Source: Bedellia somnulentella (taxonomy: Eukaryota; Arthropoda; Insecta; Lepidoptera; Bedelliidae). Taken from it: 64,000 bases of DNA. The stretch covers positions 16,016-80,015 of the forward strand of contig CAUYWD010000323.1 in assembly GCA_963576735.1 (NCBI GenBank), given 5' to 3'. Shown in pieces: positions 1-11,083 of the stretch. A program made the position numbers and the translations under genes. The notes beneath the pieces are model-generated. The model saw only the letters and a program-made list of their open reading frames with translations, was not told where the DNA came from and did not search any database. Each line of letters opens with the position of its first letter. Within the stretch, counting starts at the first letter, position 1.

Positions 1-190
1 GTTTAAATTCCTGGTTAGGCCTACACCAGTGTGTCTTTTCCTCTACTAACATTACCATCCACACTAGCTCTATAGATCCCTTTTACCAATTTTCTATCAT
101 CCATCCTCTCTATGTGCCCAAACCATCTCAACATTCCTTTTTCTATCTTTCTTACAATATCATCTTTCACACCACACTTTATTTCATCAG
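1..190 (-). repeat. SINE scrap plus RTE-type LINE fragment
   Basis: Bases 1-40 match the part of the SINE at 6545-6585 just after its B box (the stretch around AGGCCTACACCA). Bases 40-190 match 4215-4365, the 3' coding part of the RTE-type LINE on the minus strand, with scattered substitutions. No open frame survives. Seen directly as internal similarity within the window; the RTE assignment comes from the better copy near 4.2-5.1 kb. Confidence 0.7.
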
Positions 191-1080
191 TCTTAATATT
201 TGTTTCTTAGAGCGATTTGTAATAATGTGAGATAAAAATATTGCATTATTTTTCCAAATTCCGTCTTCTAAAATAGGTTTTTATGATGCAATTGTCACGT
301 GACTAAAAACGACCGTAATTGGCTATTTCTATAATGAAGTAGATTGCGTATAAACAGACAGTGAATTGCTTCGCTTATTGGTGTATAATGCGGAATTGAC
401 GTCACTACGTGCCATAGCCGCCATATTACTTAAAGTCGCGTTTTCGCGGCATATTTGAATTTTGCATTTTTTTTTCGATTTTTTAATAAAATAGCTAAAA
501 TGAAGACAGAAATGTATTATTTTAGGGCTCCTTATAAACAAATAAACACAGTAAGATAGTTTTCAAAACTTTGTCAAATAGCCTATTCTACTGGGCTAGT
601 TAATGTAAAATTTCTTGAATTTGTACACTGTCACATTTACAGACAGATTACACCTTAATAAATTAACGATAAGTTGATTGCTATACTAAATGACTAGTGG
701 TATGAGATAATAAATCAACGGTATAAGTAATAATGTAAATAGCAACCAAGGCTTAAGAAACAACCATTGAAACAATAAAATTGTGTAATTGAATGTAGGG
801 TTTCTATACTTATATATTATCACGCTTTTATTTCCTATTGGTCAAGCAGAGTACTAATCGCTACTTTGGCAATCTGTACCAACCCCTCTTTTCTCCCACA
901 TTCATTTATTTCTCTATAAATTCTATTTTATTATTTACACTTCGAACTCATTTTTTCATGTCAATCATAAGTATAGTATTGAATCTTTTGAGAATAATTC
1001 GCTTTGAAGTTCTGAATACGATATTGTTATAATATGATCTTTTATGCCTTATAGATAGCCAAGTGTTTTTTTCTTTTCTA
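191..1080. other. AT-rich DNA, nothing recognised
   Basis: I see no convincing coding region, RNA gene or repeat family here. Short open frames exist on both strands but have low-complexity composition and no recognisable motif. Confidence 0.4.
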
Positions 1081-1400
1081 GATCGATGACTGATCTGGGC
1101 GCCCTCTACGTCCAAGGTATCGGACTCGCCTGACGCTAGTCCAGATTCCAATTCAAATTTCCATTGGTTTCTTTGCATGACCTCGAACATCCCCATGGTA
1201 AGTTTCAATTCAATTATGAGAGATTTGGCCTTAGTCCACCACGCTGGCCAATTGCGGGTTGGCAGACTAACAACTACTACCGTGATAGTAGCCGGGACTG
1301 ACGGCTTAACGTGCCCTCCGAAGCAAGGAATCATCTTACTTTTCGGATAATCAGGTGATTCAAGCCTGCAATATCCTTCCAGACTGGGCTAAAACTTACA
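1081..1400 (-). repeat. Lepidopteran interspersed repeat fragment (SINE or LINE end)
   Basis: The stretches around GTCCACCACGCTGGCCAA (about 1235) and GACGGCTTAACGTGC (about 1300), followed by TCGGATAATCAGGTGAT (about 1345), resemble pieces I know as common in moth genomes, usually in 3' ends of tRNA-derived SINEs and the LINEs that mobilise them. An open frame of about 130 codons crosses the region on the minus strand but shows no domain, so I read it as repeat and not gene. Family name not assigned. Confidence 0.5.
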
Positions 1401-1441
1401 AATAAAATTTGTAGAATACCATTTTAATATTTATATATAAA

Positions 1442-1685
1442 CTTCGATCATACATACCAAAGATACACCAACAAAGCACGAAAAACGGCCCGGCCAAACA
1501 GGGTTTTCATTTCAGGACAGTCGCATGCTAAATTTTGCAATAAAGAATAGGTCTTAAGAGAATGCCGTAAAGTCGATAATTGTAGAAAAATAAATGTTTA
1601 ATTGTCAAACAGTCTTGTCATTCTCGCGGTCCACTGCGCGTTGAATTTGTATGGAGTGCGGCATCTTTGGTATATATGATCGAAG
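1442..1685. mobile_element. Short inverted-repeat element (MITE-like)
   Basis: The two ends are inverted copies of a 23-base sequence beginning CTTCGATCATA, at 1442-1464 and 1663-1685, with one mismatch (C versus T). The 244 bp unit has no open frame and a GC-richer interior than its flanks. This is the form of a non-autonomous DNA transposon. I could not define a target-site duplication with confidence, so the superfamily is open. Confidence 0.6.
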
Positions 1686-2553
1686 TGTAAATGATTACTT
1701 CTCTCACATTTATGTAAAATTTTCCAGTATTAGCAATTATTAGCATTAATAAAAAAACATGTCAAATCATGTCTTATATCACCATCCCCATCATTTGCTC
1801 ACAAAGCGGTTAGCCATTTGGTGTCCCGAAGCATTTAATAAAGACATCTGACAGTATTCGTGTTTTGATTTAATCTTGTTTATCATTTGTGTGATTCAGT
1901 ATTTTATCTGAAAAGATCTCCACTTAATAATTAGTGAAGCTTATTATTAAATTAGTAAAGATTATAAACTGAAAAAGTAAACCGTTGTTGTAATGACATA
2001 AAAATTAAAAATATAAATTATTTTATAATCCTTTTCTAACAAGCTAACAAAATGGTCAGAAAAATGGCTAAAAAAATAACCGCGTTGTTTAAAAAACAAT
2101 CAGGAAAGTAATACATATTTTCCTTGCACATATTTCCAGTTTTGCATTTGTTTGTAGTATATCGTATTATACATTGTTATTCCGCCATTTTTGTGAATTG
2201 CGCTATTCTTCTGCAAAATATTACCTTCTTTTTGTACTATGTAATATTTTTTTCGCTACTTTGCAAAGGTATAAAAGTAATTGAATCACTCTCTAGCTGC
2301 TGAATCCGATACTTTTAAAGCTCTTTGGGTCTTTTGATTGTAATTTATCTTAGAGAAATAATAATTATGTAATGAGAATGGAGCATGCAGAAAGCACGAA
2401 TCGACGATTATGAATGTCATGGTGTGTCTTAAAAGGCAGAAGGGATGCTTCAGACCACCTGTTATTTAGTGTAGATGCGATATTTGTACGCAAATACTTA
2501 CTAAAAAAAATACCTTCTAAAACTGTATGGGATGATCTGTAAGATGTATCATA
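1686..2553. other. Noncoding AT-rich stretch
   Basis: No supported gene, RNA or repeat was recognised. Stop codons are frequent in all frames. Confidence 0.4.
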
Positions 2554-2967
2554 TTTTAGGGATCCGTACTGAAAGGTTAAACGGGACCCTATTACTAAGC
2601 CTCCACTGTCTGTCTATCTCCAGGCTGTATCTCATAAACCGTCATATCTAGAAAGCTGAAATTTCCAGAAATTATGTATGTGCCGCTATAACAACAAAAG
2701 CTAAAAAACTTAATAAATATATATTTAGGGGGGTCCCCATTCAAATAAACGTGTAACAAGTAGACGCTTCAAATTTTCACAGAATATTTACTTGTATCTG
2801 CCAAAATAAATAATTGAATAACAGTAATGTAAATATTAAAGAGGGGCTCTCATACAACAAATGTAATTTTTAAGCAATTTTTACTCGACTGGTGGTGATT
2901 TTCTATGATAGATGATAGTGCGGAACCCATTGTGCGCAAGCCGACTCGCAGTTGGCTGGTTTTTTAC
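2554..2967 (+). repeat. Widespread lepidopteran 'GGATCCGTA...GGAACCC' repeat
   Basis: The start (TTTAGGGATCCGTACTGAA), the following GGGACCCTATTACTAAG and CTGTCTGTCTAT, a CTCATAAACCGT...AGCTGAAATTT stretch, and the close (GCGGAACCCATTGTGCGC then GGCTGGTTTTT) follow the plan of a dispersed noncoding repeat very common in Lepidoptera. It has no coding capacity. Identification rests on remembered resemblance of the ends and their order, not on an alignment. Confidence 0.55.
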
Positions 2968-3950
2968 TAGATATATTGACATCTGATTGGTTTAAGTACT
3001 TAATATTTTTTTAATTATGTCTTGCTAGCTAGTTATTGCATTTATGTCTTGTTTCAGATTATCTATATGTATTTTAAGTTTTTGCATGCTTACCTACACT
3101 TATTTAAAAAATGGCTAATTTGGTGGACTACGGCCTAATCTCTAAATTCAGGGAGACATGTATATGCAGTGATGGTACATGTTTATGAGAGTATAATTAC
3201 AACGAATTTAGAGTTCGGCCGTTCAGAGAATGCGTTCCTGACACGTTGCGATTGAACTGACGACGTAACTTTGTAATGGCGTTGCTGTTTTTGCTGGTTG
3301 TTTACCGTTTTAACAATTGATGAGCATTAAAACAACATTATTATATCAATAATCAATGAATGTTATAATTTTGTGCCAAACTGAGTGTCAACTAACTTGG
3401 TAAACAATATTTTTTTAAATCTATACTGCACTATTACAAGGTTATGTCTCAGCGCTTTATGTTGACTTTATTATAGTATAAGCTCCCGCTGCTAAATCTC
3501 TACGTATACACTGACAAGACGCAGCCAGGCAAAAGTGGCCGCAAGTAACTTTAATTTAATTAATGTTTATTATTTTTCGAAGACAAATTTCGTTCACTTG
3601 TTTTCGAAATATAATAAAATCCCCATCATAGCAAAGTATACAAAGAATATAAAAATCCATAGGTGCCGTTGCAAATTCGGCCGCAACTACCTCGCAGCCA
3701 GGTGTAAGTGGGTTATATTTTGGTGTGTTTTATACGTTCATAAGTTACACGCATATTTCTTATATGAAATTAAAGCTGTTTTTTTTCCTAATATGATAAT
3801 ATATAGCTGCCTGTAAAAAAGTGGACGCAAATTAGGGTTGCCATCTGTTAAAAACGCGATATATCCAAATATATTTCACAAACTATGCTATTGTTTCTGT
3901 TTATATTTTATGACTTATATAATAACTTTATTCATGTTTTTTAAATATTT
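2968..3950. other. Noncoding stretch, no clear feature
   Basis: No supported gene. The motif GCAGCCAGG followed within a few bases by AAGTGG recurs near 3520 and 3695, and AAGTGGACGCAA at 3820 is similar, so a small diverged repeat may lie at 3515-3835. An open frame of 93 codons across it is not protein-like. Confidence 0.35.
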
Positions 3951-3965
3951 ACTTACTTACTTATA

Positions 3966-5172
3966 CTCACGCCCATTATTCCCATTGGGGTAGGCAGAGA
4001 CTATCGATCACCACTTAGTACCATACATATACTCACGCCGTTAATTCCCATTGGGGTAGGCAGAGACTATCGATCGCCACTTCGTACGATCCTGGCAAAC
4101 CTCTCTTGCTTCGTCTACATCCATCAATCTTTTCATACATGTTCTTTTATTCTTCATACTTCGGACGCCTGCCTTTTTGAGCACACTTTCAATTTGGTCC
4201 AAGTGTCTTTCGAGGCCGTCCTCTACTAAGATTACCTTCCACATTAGCTCTATAGATACCTTTTACCAATTTCCTATCATCCATCCTCTCTATGTGCCCA
4301 TACCACCTCAACATTCCTTTTTCTATCTTACTTACAATATCATCTTTTACACCACACCTTTCACGAATCACGTCATTCCTCACACGATCACATAACCTTA
4401 CATTACAAACTTTTCTGAGGGACCTCATCTCTACTGCATTCACTCTGCTTTCATGCTTCTTCTGCCACACCCAACATTCACTGCCAAACATAAGCGTAGG
4501 AACAAGAACAGCATCATGCACAGCCATTCGGGCCCTTTCGGACACCGATTGACTAGACATTAGACTATCCAGTGCTCCATTAATCGCATTACCCTTTTTC
4601 ACTCTCCTCTCAATATCTTCAACACACTTTCCATCTCTAGTAAACATACTTCCCAGATATACAAACTCACTTACTTGTTCCACTCTCTTACCATTAATCT
4701 CAATCACGCATTCGGTCATATTCTCCTCTCTTTCAAAAACCATGGTTTTAGTTTTGTCTACATTCACTTTCATTCCCTTTCTTTCAAATGACGCACATGC
4801 AATATTCATCATCTCTTGCAACTCTTCCGCCGACTATGCAAGTAACGCTTGATTGTCAGCATACAAGAGGCATTTAATAATGAATCCACCCATTCTTAGT
4901 CCATAATCACTTTCACGCAATTCTGTCAAACAGTCATCCATGAACAAATTGGAGAGCCACAGAGAAGCAACACAACCCTGTCGGACACCCCTAGAGATGC
5001 CAAACCAGTCAGTGTTTTCACCGTTTACTCTTACACATGCACTAGAATCCTCATAGAGTGAAACCAATGCACGTATAAGTTGACTCCCCAAACCAAACTA
5101 GGATAACACCTCCCACAAACACTTTCTCACCACCCTATCATACGCCTTCTCTAAATCAACGAAGGAGCAATA
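3966..5172 (-). pseudogene. RTE-clade LINE, 5'-truncated reverse transcriptase
   Basis: Minus-strand remains of a non-LTR retrotransposon polymerase. From the 5' side: an FVDLEKAYDRV motif near 5160 (RT motif A, catalytic D), SRGVRQGCVASLWLSNLF near 5000 (motif B) and LLYADNQALLA near 4850, where the usual YADD is YADN. An in-frame stop at about 4832 separates this from a 210-codon open C-terminal part (4189-4821) with VNVDKTKTMVF, VYLGSMFTRDG and a late MLRWYGHIERM motif, as in RTE/BovB-like proteins. Another stop lies near 5093. The endonuclease and N-terminal half are missing. At 3966-4090 the 3' terminus (CATTGGGGTAGGCAGAGAC) is present twice in tandem. The changed catalytic residue and the stops make it inactive. 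Confidence 0.8.
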
Positions 5173-5175
5173 CAC

Positions 5176-5312
5176 CTAATAATACCACTTAGTACCATCT
5201 TGACAAACTTCTCTTGCTTCCCTTACATTAATTATTCTTCTCATACATGCTCTTTTATTCTTCTCACTACGGACCCCCGCCTTTATAAGAACGTTTTCTA
5301 TCTGATCTAGAT
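5176..5312 (-). repeat. Second RTE-type LINE 3' fragment
   Basis: This stretch matches 4075-4215 (the last coding codons before the LINE end) with many differences, so it is an independent, older copy lying directly against the 5' break of the longer fragment. It is noncoding. Confidence 0.65.
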
Positions 5313-5597
5313 ACGTTTTACGTAATTAATATTATGGAAAATCACTTAAAATAAAAAAACATTTATTTTAAAATAAAAAAAGGTAATTGATCAAGTGAAC
5401 AGGAAAAATGTGTATGTTTGAAAACAACGTTTTGTTTATTAACTTATTTTTCACGAAAGAAAATATATACGCATACCACATTTGAAAAAATATTAATTTT
5501 ATTACAGTTCGTTCATACAATTTTTAATTACTCACTAAATATTAGTTAAAAAAACCAGCATATTTAAAAAAGTCGAGCCAGTCGTTGTCATAAAAGG

Positions 5598-5712
5598 CTC
5601 GAATGGCTGTGCATAATGCTGTTCCCACGTTGATGTGTGGTAGTGAATGTTGGGCATGGCAGAAGAAGTATGAAAGCAGAGTTAATGCAGTGGAAATGAG
5701 ATCCCTCAGAAG
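5598..5712 (+). repeat. RTE-type LINE fragment, opposite strand
   Basis: Read on the plus strand it encodes ARMAVHNAV, a break, then GSECWAWQKKYESR and VNAVEMRSLRS. These correspond to the C-terminal domain encoded on the minus strand at about 4425-4540. Only about 115 bp are left, with a small internal loss. Confidence 0.75.
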
Positions 5713-6006
5713 TATACTTAAAGAAAGAAAAAGAAAAGATTTTTTTTTTATTTAGCACACACATACAGTATTCAATGACATAATTTAAAGAAATGGTTTC
5801 GCTAAATTGGGCCCACAATCAGTAATTTCTGATTTGTGTATGGGTATACACAAAATCAGAACTGGTTTTCATTATGAGCCCTACATGGTGTTGACAGTAC
5901 GTCAGCAGCTATTTATATAAACTAGAAAATTAAAAACAAGTAAGAACAACCAAACAAACATATTTTCACTTATAAATAAAGAATAAATAAAGGAAAGAAA
6001 AATTTC
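5713..6006. other. Noncoding stretch
   Basis: AT-rich; I recognise no gene, RNA or repeat here. Confidence 0.35.
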
Positions 6007-6078
6007 GACACAGGCGGGGATCGAACCCGCGACCTCGGGTAAACGCCCCGGACGCTCTGCCAACTGAGCTACCGTGTC
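6007..6078 (-). tRNA. tRNA-like sequence (pseudo-tRNA or SINE head)
   Basis: On the minus strand the 72 bases fold as a tRNA: a 7 bp acceptor stem (GACACGG with CTGTGTC, one G-T pair), a perfect 4 bp D stem (GCTC/GAGC) and a perfect 5 bp T stem (GCGGG/CCCGC) around TTCGATC, giving good A and B boxes. The anticodon arm is poor: the best stem needs a one-base shift, its loop lacks the invariant T33, and the nominal anticodon would be GTT. That favours a pseudo-tRNA or the head of a tRNA-derived SINE over a working gene. An AT-rich run follows on its 3' side. Confidence 0.45.
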
Positions 6079-6494
6079 AGTTGGCTGCCAGTGCGAAATT
6101 CTTCTATCCTTTATTTCGTTTACACGTTTAAGTAGTGTTTGCGTTTCCTACCTCCGAATTTTTTACTAATTCGGAAGGCCACTTGTCTACCTTTTCAGAT
6201 AGAATGCAAATGTTGAAAACACTCTTTTCTTTCACTTTCACTTATTACTAAGTCAATAATTATCAAAATTCTGAATAAAAAATAAAAAAAAAACCCTACT
6301 AAGATTTAGGTCAGATAAATCCATCGACCATAATATATACCTACCTTACTGAAACGCTATAATACTGTTGCAAATTAAATTATATATATTAAGTATATAA
6401 ATAAAAATATGTATCATAATATTTATATGTATTATAAGTTTTAATTTATTGTATCATAGTATTTATATGTTTGTTAATAGTTTATTATTTTATA
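6079..6494. other. Noncoding AT-rich stretch
   Basis: No supported feature; long runs of A and T with stops in all frames. Confidence 0.35.
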
Positions 6495-6855
6495 ACCGTG
6501 ATAGCCCAGTGGGTAGAACACTCGGTTATCGTGCAAACGACTAGTGTTCAAATCCTGGGTCAGGCCTACACCAATTTGTCTTTTCTAAAGACATATGTGT
6601 GGTTAATTTATCACGGTTGTTAACGGTGAGGGAAAACATCGTGAGGAAACCCACATGGCTGAGTTGTACTTAGTCATGTGACAGTGTATTCGTACAAAAC
6701 GGCGATAGGCCTGCCCCCTTTCACGTGAGTACACTGTCCATGCAAAACGTGGGTACTCTGAACACCAGGTGACAAAGTCACGTGATGTTCAGAAGTATTG
6801 GTGCCTCTGCCAACCCCTTCGGGGATATTCGGCGTGAACGTTTATGTTTATGTTA
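6495..6855 (+). repeat. tRNA-derived SINE
   Basis: The head has polymerase III-like boxes (TAGCCCAGTGGG near 6504 and GTTCAAATCC near 6546). It is followed by a body with GGTGAGGGAAAACATCGTG (about 6626), a segment typical of lepidopteran SINEs and LINE 3' ends, then CTCTGCCAACCCCTTCGGGG and a short terminal repeat of TTTATG. A 5'-truncated copy of the same body lies at 52674-52926, which confirms it is a mobile unit and fixes its 3' end. The first 40 bases of the window are another fragment. Confidence 0.75.
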
Positions 6856-6984
6856 TATGTTTATATGTATTTTATAACTAGATTTAAGTATGACTGGATT
6901 GTTGTATTGTTTGTGCAGATTAACTCATAGTTATCAGTTTCACCATGTTGTTGTACATCTATCTCACATGACTCTAATTTATTG

Positions 6985-7135
6985 ACCTCTCCATTCAAAG
7001 GTTGTCTGGAAGAGATCGCTTTTAGTGATAAGACCGCCAATTGTACTTTTGTTAATTCATTCTGTGTATTTGTAATTGTTTTTCCATATTTGATGTACAA
7101 TAAAGAGTTTTCTATTCTATTCTATTCTATTCTAT
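6985..7135 (+). repeat. LINE 3' end with (TTCTA)n tail
   Basis: The stretch from AAAGGTTGTCTGGAAGAG through AGATCGCTTTTAGTGATAAG, then GACCGCC and TGTACAATAAAGAGTTT into tandem TTCTA units, is a 3' terminus I associate with many lepidopteran LINEs. No coding part of that LINE is seen upstream. The AATAAA at about 7099 would be its polyadenylation signal. Confidence 0.6.
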
Positions 7136-7274
7136 ATTTTATATACATATACATAATTTCGAAATGCTAACACTATATTTAAATTTAAGTATGAGAAAAT
7201 AGTCAATAAATAATGTAATAATTATATAAATTGTACATACATACTATATATAAATAACACTATTATATGCAATA

Positions 7275-7862
7275 CTCGACTAAAAGTTTTGGCCGCCGCC
7301 GTTTAATTGTATGTTTAATAAATATTTCTTTAATTTAAGTTTAAAGCTGTTAACGCTCATTATACTTCTTAGTGGTGGAGGGATGTTGTTCCAGCATTTT
7401 GTGGCGGCGTACTTAAAACTTCCACGAAATGCAGAACTGCGGTGTCGGGGAACTTCCAGGACATTAGACGCAGCTCGCGTGTGGTATTTATTACTTTCAC
7501 CAAGCCATTTTAGTTTGTGGTGTAGGTAACTTGGTTCCCCACCCTTCACCAGTCCAAACAGCAGCGTAGCCAAGTGCAGCTTTCGACGTGAGTCCATTTT
7601 TAATAGTCTGCTCTTGTTCAAGAATGGCGTGACGTGTGATCTAGGGGGAATATTAAAACAGAAACGCGCACACGCATTTTGCACTCTCTGCAACTGTTTT
7701 GAAGAGGAGGAAAGGAGTCTAGGACCAGTAACGGCATCAGCATAATTTAATTTTGACAATATTAGTGACTCACACAAACTAATCCGGAGTTCCTCGCTAA
7801 GAAATACACGTATTTTGTATAAAATTTTCAATCTGTAAAAACAATTAGTAACTAGTTGTAAG
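7275..7862 (-). pseudogene. LINE reverse transcriptase, C-terminal fragment
   Basis: A minus-strand open frame of nearly 200 codons carries the post-RT region typical of Jockey/CR1-group LINEs: EELRISLCESLILSKLNYAD, then LQRVQNACARFCF, the basic SRRKLHLATLLFGLV block, and NNIPPPLRSIMSVNSFKLKL at the end. The catalytic palm (YADD) and endonuclease are missing, so this is a 5'-truncated insertion. No in-frame stop occurs within the remnant, so it is fairly young. It differs in sequence from the LINE fragments at 12 kb and 37 kb. Confidence 0.8.
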
Positions 7863-8121
7863 TAGAGATGGGTCGAGGGCATAAAAACTTATTGGGCAGA
7901 TTGGACGTATTGGGTTAAAATGGGCAAAAATGAATTTACGCCCGATAAATGCCCAATCGCTGGGCGGAAAAACAAAACTCTACTTTAAAATTAAACTACA
8001 AGTGGATCATTATTTTAATTGTGTTTAACTTATACATATACATCAGCGTCATCAGAATAAAGGAATAAGAAGAAAAAAAAAGTTACAATATGCCAAATAT
8101 AGGCATATAACTTCAATCGTT
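7863..8121. other. Noncoding, TGGGC-rich spacer before the NUMT
   Basis: The motifs GGGCAGATTGG, GGGCAAAAATG, GCCCGATAAATGCCCAATC and TGGGCGG lie close together at 7895-7970 and form imperfect inverted repeats. No gene is seen. Confidence 0.35.
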
Positions 8122-8529
8122 TCAGGAATAATTTTAAATTCTTACTGATTTTCTTATATTTTATTTTTAACATTCTTAGGAGGATTATTGGTTTTATTTA
8201 TTTATATTTCAAGAATTGCTTCTAATGAATTGTTTTTCTATTCTAATTTTAATTTATTTAATTTTTTTATCTTAATATTTTTTATTTATATTTATTGTTT
8301 TTTTTACTATAAATTTTTTTATCTTTTTTTTAGAAATGAAGAAATAAATATTTTTTTTAATAATTATTTTTTCTTTAATAATGAAAATAAAATTAATCTT
8401 TCAAAATTATATAATAAAAGAAATTTCTTATTAATAATTATAATAATTATTTATTTATTTATTACATTACTGGCAACTGTTAAAATTATAGATATTTTTT
8501 ATGGCCCAATTCGATCAAATTTTAACTAA
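8122..8529 (+). pseudogene. nad6: NUMT: nad6, 3' two-thirds
   Basis: Nuclear copy of mitochondrial NADH dehydrogenase subunit 6, a membrane subunit of complex I. The readable frame runs from about residue 45 of the normal protein through SYWFSYILFLTFLGGLLVL to the stop, using the invertebrate mitochondrial code (AGA as Ser, ATA as Met). The 5' part is missing here; the first codons appear separately and inverted at 9344-9386. The stop overlaps the cob start by one base (ATGATAA style), as in normal insect mtDNA. No frameshift is visible. Nuclear decoding would not give the protein. Confidence 0.85.
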
Positions 8530-9308
8530 TGATAAATTTTAATATTATTCGAAAAACACATCCTATCATAAAAATCATTAATAATTCTTTAATTGATTTA
8601 CCGTCACCTAGTAATATTTCCTCCTTTTGAAACTTTGGTTCACTATTAGGATTATGTTTAATAATTCAAATTTTAACAGGTTTATTTTTAACAATATATT
8701 ACACTGCTATTATTGAATTAGCATTTTATAGTGTAAATTATATTTGCCGAAATGTAAACTATGGTTGATTAATTCGAACTATACATGCAAATGGAGCTTC
8801 TTTTTTCTTTATTTGTATTTATCTTCACATTGGCCGAGGAATTTATTATGAATCTTTTAATTTAAAATTTACTTGAATTAGAGGAGTATTAATTTTATTT
8901 ATACTAATAGCCACTGCTTTCATAGGATATGTTTTACCTTGAGGGCAAATATCATTTTGAGGGGCAACAGTAATTACTAATCTTCTATCAGCTATTCCCT
9001 ATTTAGGAACAGAATTAGTAAATTGAATTTGAGGAGAATTTGCTATTGATAACGCAACATTAACCCGATTTTATAAATTCCACTTTATCTTACCCTTTAT
9101 TATTTCATTTATAGTAATAATTCATTTATTATTTCTCCATCAAACAGGATCAAATAATCCACTAGGAATCAATAGAAATATTGATAAAATCCCGTTTTAC
9201 CCCTTTTTCTTATACAAAGACTTAATTGGATTTATAATTTTATTATTTATTTTAATTTTATTAACATTAATTAGACCATACTTATTAGGAGATCCTGACA
9301 ATTTTATC
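8529..9308 (+). pseudogene. cob: NUMT: cytochrome b, first 260 codons
   Basis: Nuclear copy of the 5' two-thirds of cytochrome b, the haem-b subunit of complex III. Landmarks: the start [32 protein letters not shown] with a haem-ligand His pair, [20 protein letters not shown] of the quinol site, and the second His pair in FHFILPF and [10 protein letters not shown] is used as Trp, showing mitochondrial origin. The frame is open throughout but breaks off after the GDPDNFI motif, losing about 120 C-terminal codons. The intact reading frame suggests a fairly recent transfer. Confidence 0.9.
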
Positions 9309-9343
9309 GCTATAGATATTGGATTTCTTAGGGTCTATATGTA

Positions 9344-9386
9344 AATGGAAATAATTAATATAATTATAAATAAAAATATTTTAATT
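9344..9386 (-). pseudogene. nad6: NUMT: nad6 first codons, inverted
   Basis: Read on the minus strand, ATTAAAATATTTTTATTT and the following bases give about 14 hydrophobic codons in the position of the nad6 start, directly next to trnP as in normal mtDNA. The 35 bases before it (9309-9343) are junction sequence whose origin I cannot assign. Confidence 0.55.
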
Positions 9387-9387
9387 T

Positions 9388-9452
9388 CAAAGAATAGTTT
9401 ATATAAAATTATAATTTTGGAGATTATAGATAAAGGTTAATCTTTTTCTTTG
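9388..9452 (+). tRNA. trnP: NUMT: mitochondrial trnP (UGG)
   Basis: A 65-base cloverleaf with acceptor CAAAGAA/TTCTTTG and the loop TTTTGGA carrying the TGG anticodon. It lies opposite in strand to trnT, the normal insect arrangement. In the nucleus it is a relic. Confidence 0.8.
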
Positions 9453-9454
9453 AA

Positions 9455-9517
9455 GTTTTTAAAATAAATATTTATTTTTGATTTACAAGACCAATGTTTT
9501 AATTAAACTATAAAAAC
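9455..9517 (-). tRNA. trnT: NUMT: mitochondrial trnT (UGU)
   Basis: Minus-strand cloverleaf with acceptor GTTTTTA/TAAAAAC and anticodon loop CTTGTAA (TGT). It sits between trnP and nad4l as in insect mtDNA. Confidence 0.8.
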
Positions 9518-9519
9518 TA

Positions 9520-9816
9520 ATGCTTAGTAGTATAATATTTTATTTAATTTTAACAATATTTATTTTAGGAAATATAATTTTTATTTCCAAATATAAACAT
9601 TTATTAATTATATTGATAAGATTAGAGTTTATAGTTTTAAGATTATTTATATTTTTAAGATTATTAATTAGATTAATATATTTTAATATGAGATTATTAA
9701 TAATTTATTTAGTTTTTTCTGTCTGTGAAGGGGCTTTAGGATTATCAATTTTAATTTCTATAATTCGAACTCATGGAAATGATTTTTTAATAGATTTAAT
9801 ATTTTATTTTAAATGA
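9520..9816 (+). pseudogene. nad4l: NUMT: nad4L
   Basis: Nuclear copy of NADH dehydrogenase subunit 4L, complete or nearly so. The conserved end-region motifs [13 protein letters not shown] and RTHGND are present, with AGA read as Ser. Its 3' end overlaps the nad4 start, as normal, but the expected TAA is out of frame and the open frame instead ends on a TGA (a Trp codon in mitochondria), so a one-base shift probably occurred near the end. It has the same orientation as trnP and nad4. Confidence 0.85.
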
Positions 9817-10110
9817 AGTACATATTTTTAATTTTATTTATAATTCCTTTATGTTTTTTTAAAAAAATATTTTGAATGGTTCAAATAACAATATTTTTTT
9901 TATGTTTATTTTTATAAGAAAAATAATTGTTTTTGGGTTTTATTGCGATTTATTTTATATAGTGGGATGTGATATTTTATCTTATGGTTTAATTTTGTTA
10001 AGAATTTGAATTTGTTCATTAATAATTATATCGAGAGAAAATTTATTTAAAATAAATACATATAGAAATTTTTTTGTTTTTATGGTTTTATTTTTATTTT
10101 TAATGTTATA
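9813..10110 (+). pseudogene. nad4: NUMT: nad4, 5' part
   Basis: The start ATGAAGTACATA follows nad4l directly. Conserved GCDMLSYGLILLSIWICSL (about 9969-10022) is readable with TGA as Trp. One frameshift near 9905 splits the fragment. After about 100 codons the mitochondrial sequence stops abruptly at about 10110. The last codons of nad4 reappear at 11084. Confidence 0.8.
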
Positions 10111-11083
10111 CAGCGTGTTAGTTTGACGGCGATTGTTACTTCAATATTAATTCGTATATTAAAGTTTAATGCTTAATATCCACCATATGAAATAAAAAAA
10201 CAGGTTAAAACCGCTTTAGCAGAAAAACTTACTTTCTCCATCAGATGGAAAACTGTAGTTACCTACACTAGCCTAGCGCACACACTCCTACCCGTATAAT
10301 GTCTCCGCATTATGACAGCAATGCAAATTTGAATTTCGCGGCCTAAACATGGCCGTTTGATTTTTCTTTGAACTTACCGCGCCGCGCCTGGTGCCGCTGT
10401 GGTCGTAGTTGCCTCGTATTTCAATCCAGTATTAAATATGGGGTAGTGTAATTCAAACATTTTCAAGTAAATAAAAATGTATGAAGAATAAAACAGCATG
10501 TATGAAAAGATTGATGTACGAAGATCGTACGAAGTGGCGATCGATAGTCTCTGCCTACCCCAATGGGAACTAACGGCGTGAGTATGTATGTAATGTATGT
10601 CCTTCATGAGCGTAAGATAATAAGTTTAAAAACAAATAGAGACCCTCGAAACGATGCATTTACGTGGCATAAAATAAAGTGCGCGAGAAATACCTATTCA
10701 TTTATTAACCGACATCGAAATTGGAGGAGTTCTTGGTGTTTACTAAACTCTCTCGGGGCTAAAGGGCTCTAAACGGGTGTATCTGTACTCTATCAGACTC
10801 AACTAAAGAATATGCTTAAAAATAACTCACCCCGTTTTGATTGGCAGTGGCAGATCCGGGCCTTTATTTGCGCAAAACGCAGAACATTTTGACAATTAAC
10901 ATTATAAAACACAAACACTGAATGTAACCATAACACGACTACCATAGAATGAAAAAGATAGTTATAATACCATTGTGTATTTCAATGGTATCAATTCACT
11001 TCAGGCAGTAAAATACATACATACACATACTCACGGTTATAAATCCCTAGATGGGGTAGCCAGAGCTAAGGAATTAGAAATTT
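10111..11083. other. Non-mitochondrial filler within nad4, with RTE 3' ends
   Basis: GC content rises sharply relative to the flanking mtDNA. On the plus strand 10510-10590 matches the 3' end of the RTE-type LINE seen at 4025-4095 (CGTACGAAGTGGCGATCGAT then CTGCCTACCCCAATGGGAA). A second, diverged LINE end lies at 11020-11072 (GATGGGGTAGCCAGAG). The rest, including the stretch near 10200-10400, is not recognised and has no convincing open frame. It replaces roughly 1 kb of nad4. Confidence 0.6.

Noticed and set aside
948..1334. 128-codon open frame on the minus strand
   Set aside because: It covers a dispersed lepidopteran repeat plus AT-rich flank and shows no domain; probably chance.
6007..6078. 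Functional nuclear tRNA gene
   Set aside because: The anticodon arm and T33 are defective; retained only as a tRNA-like sequence.
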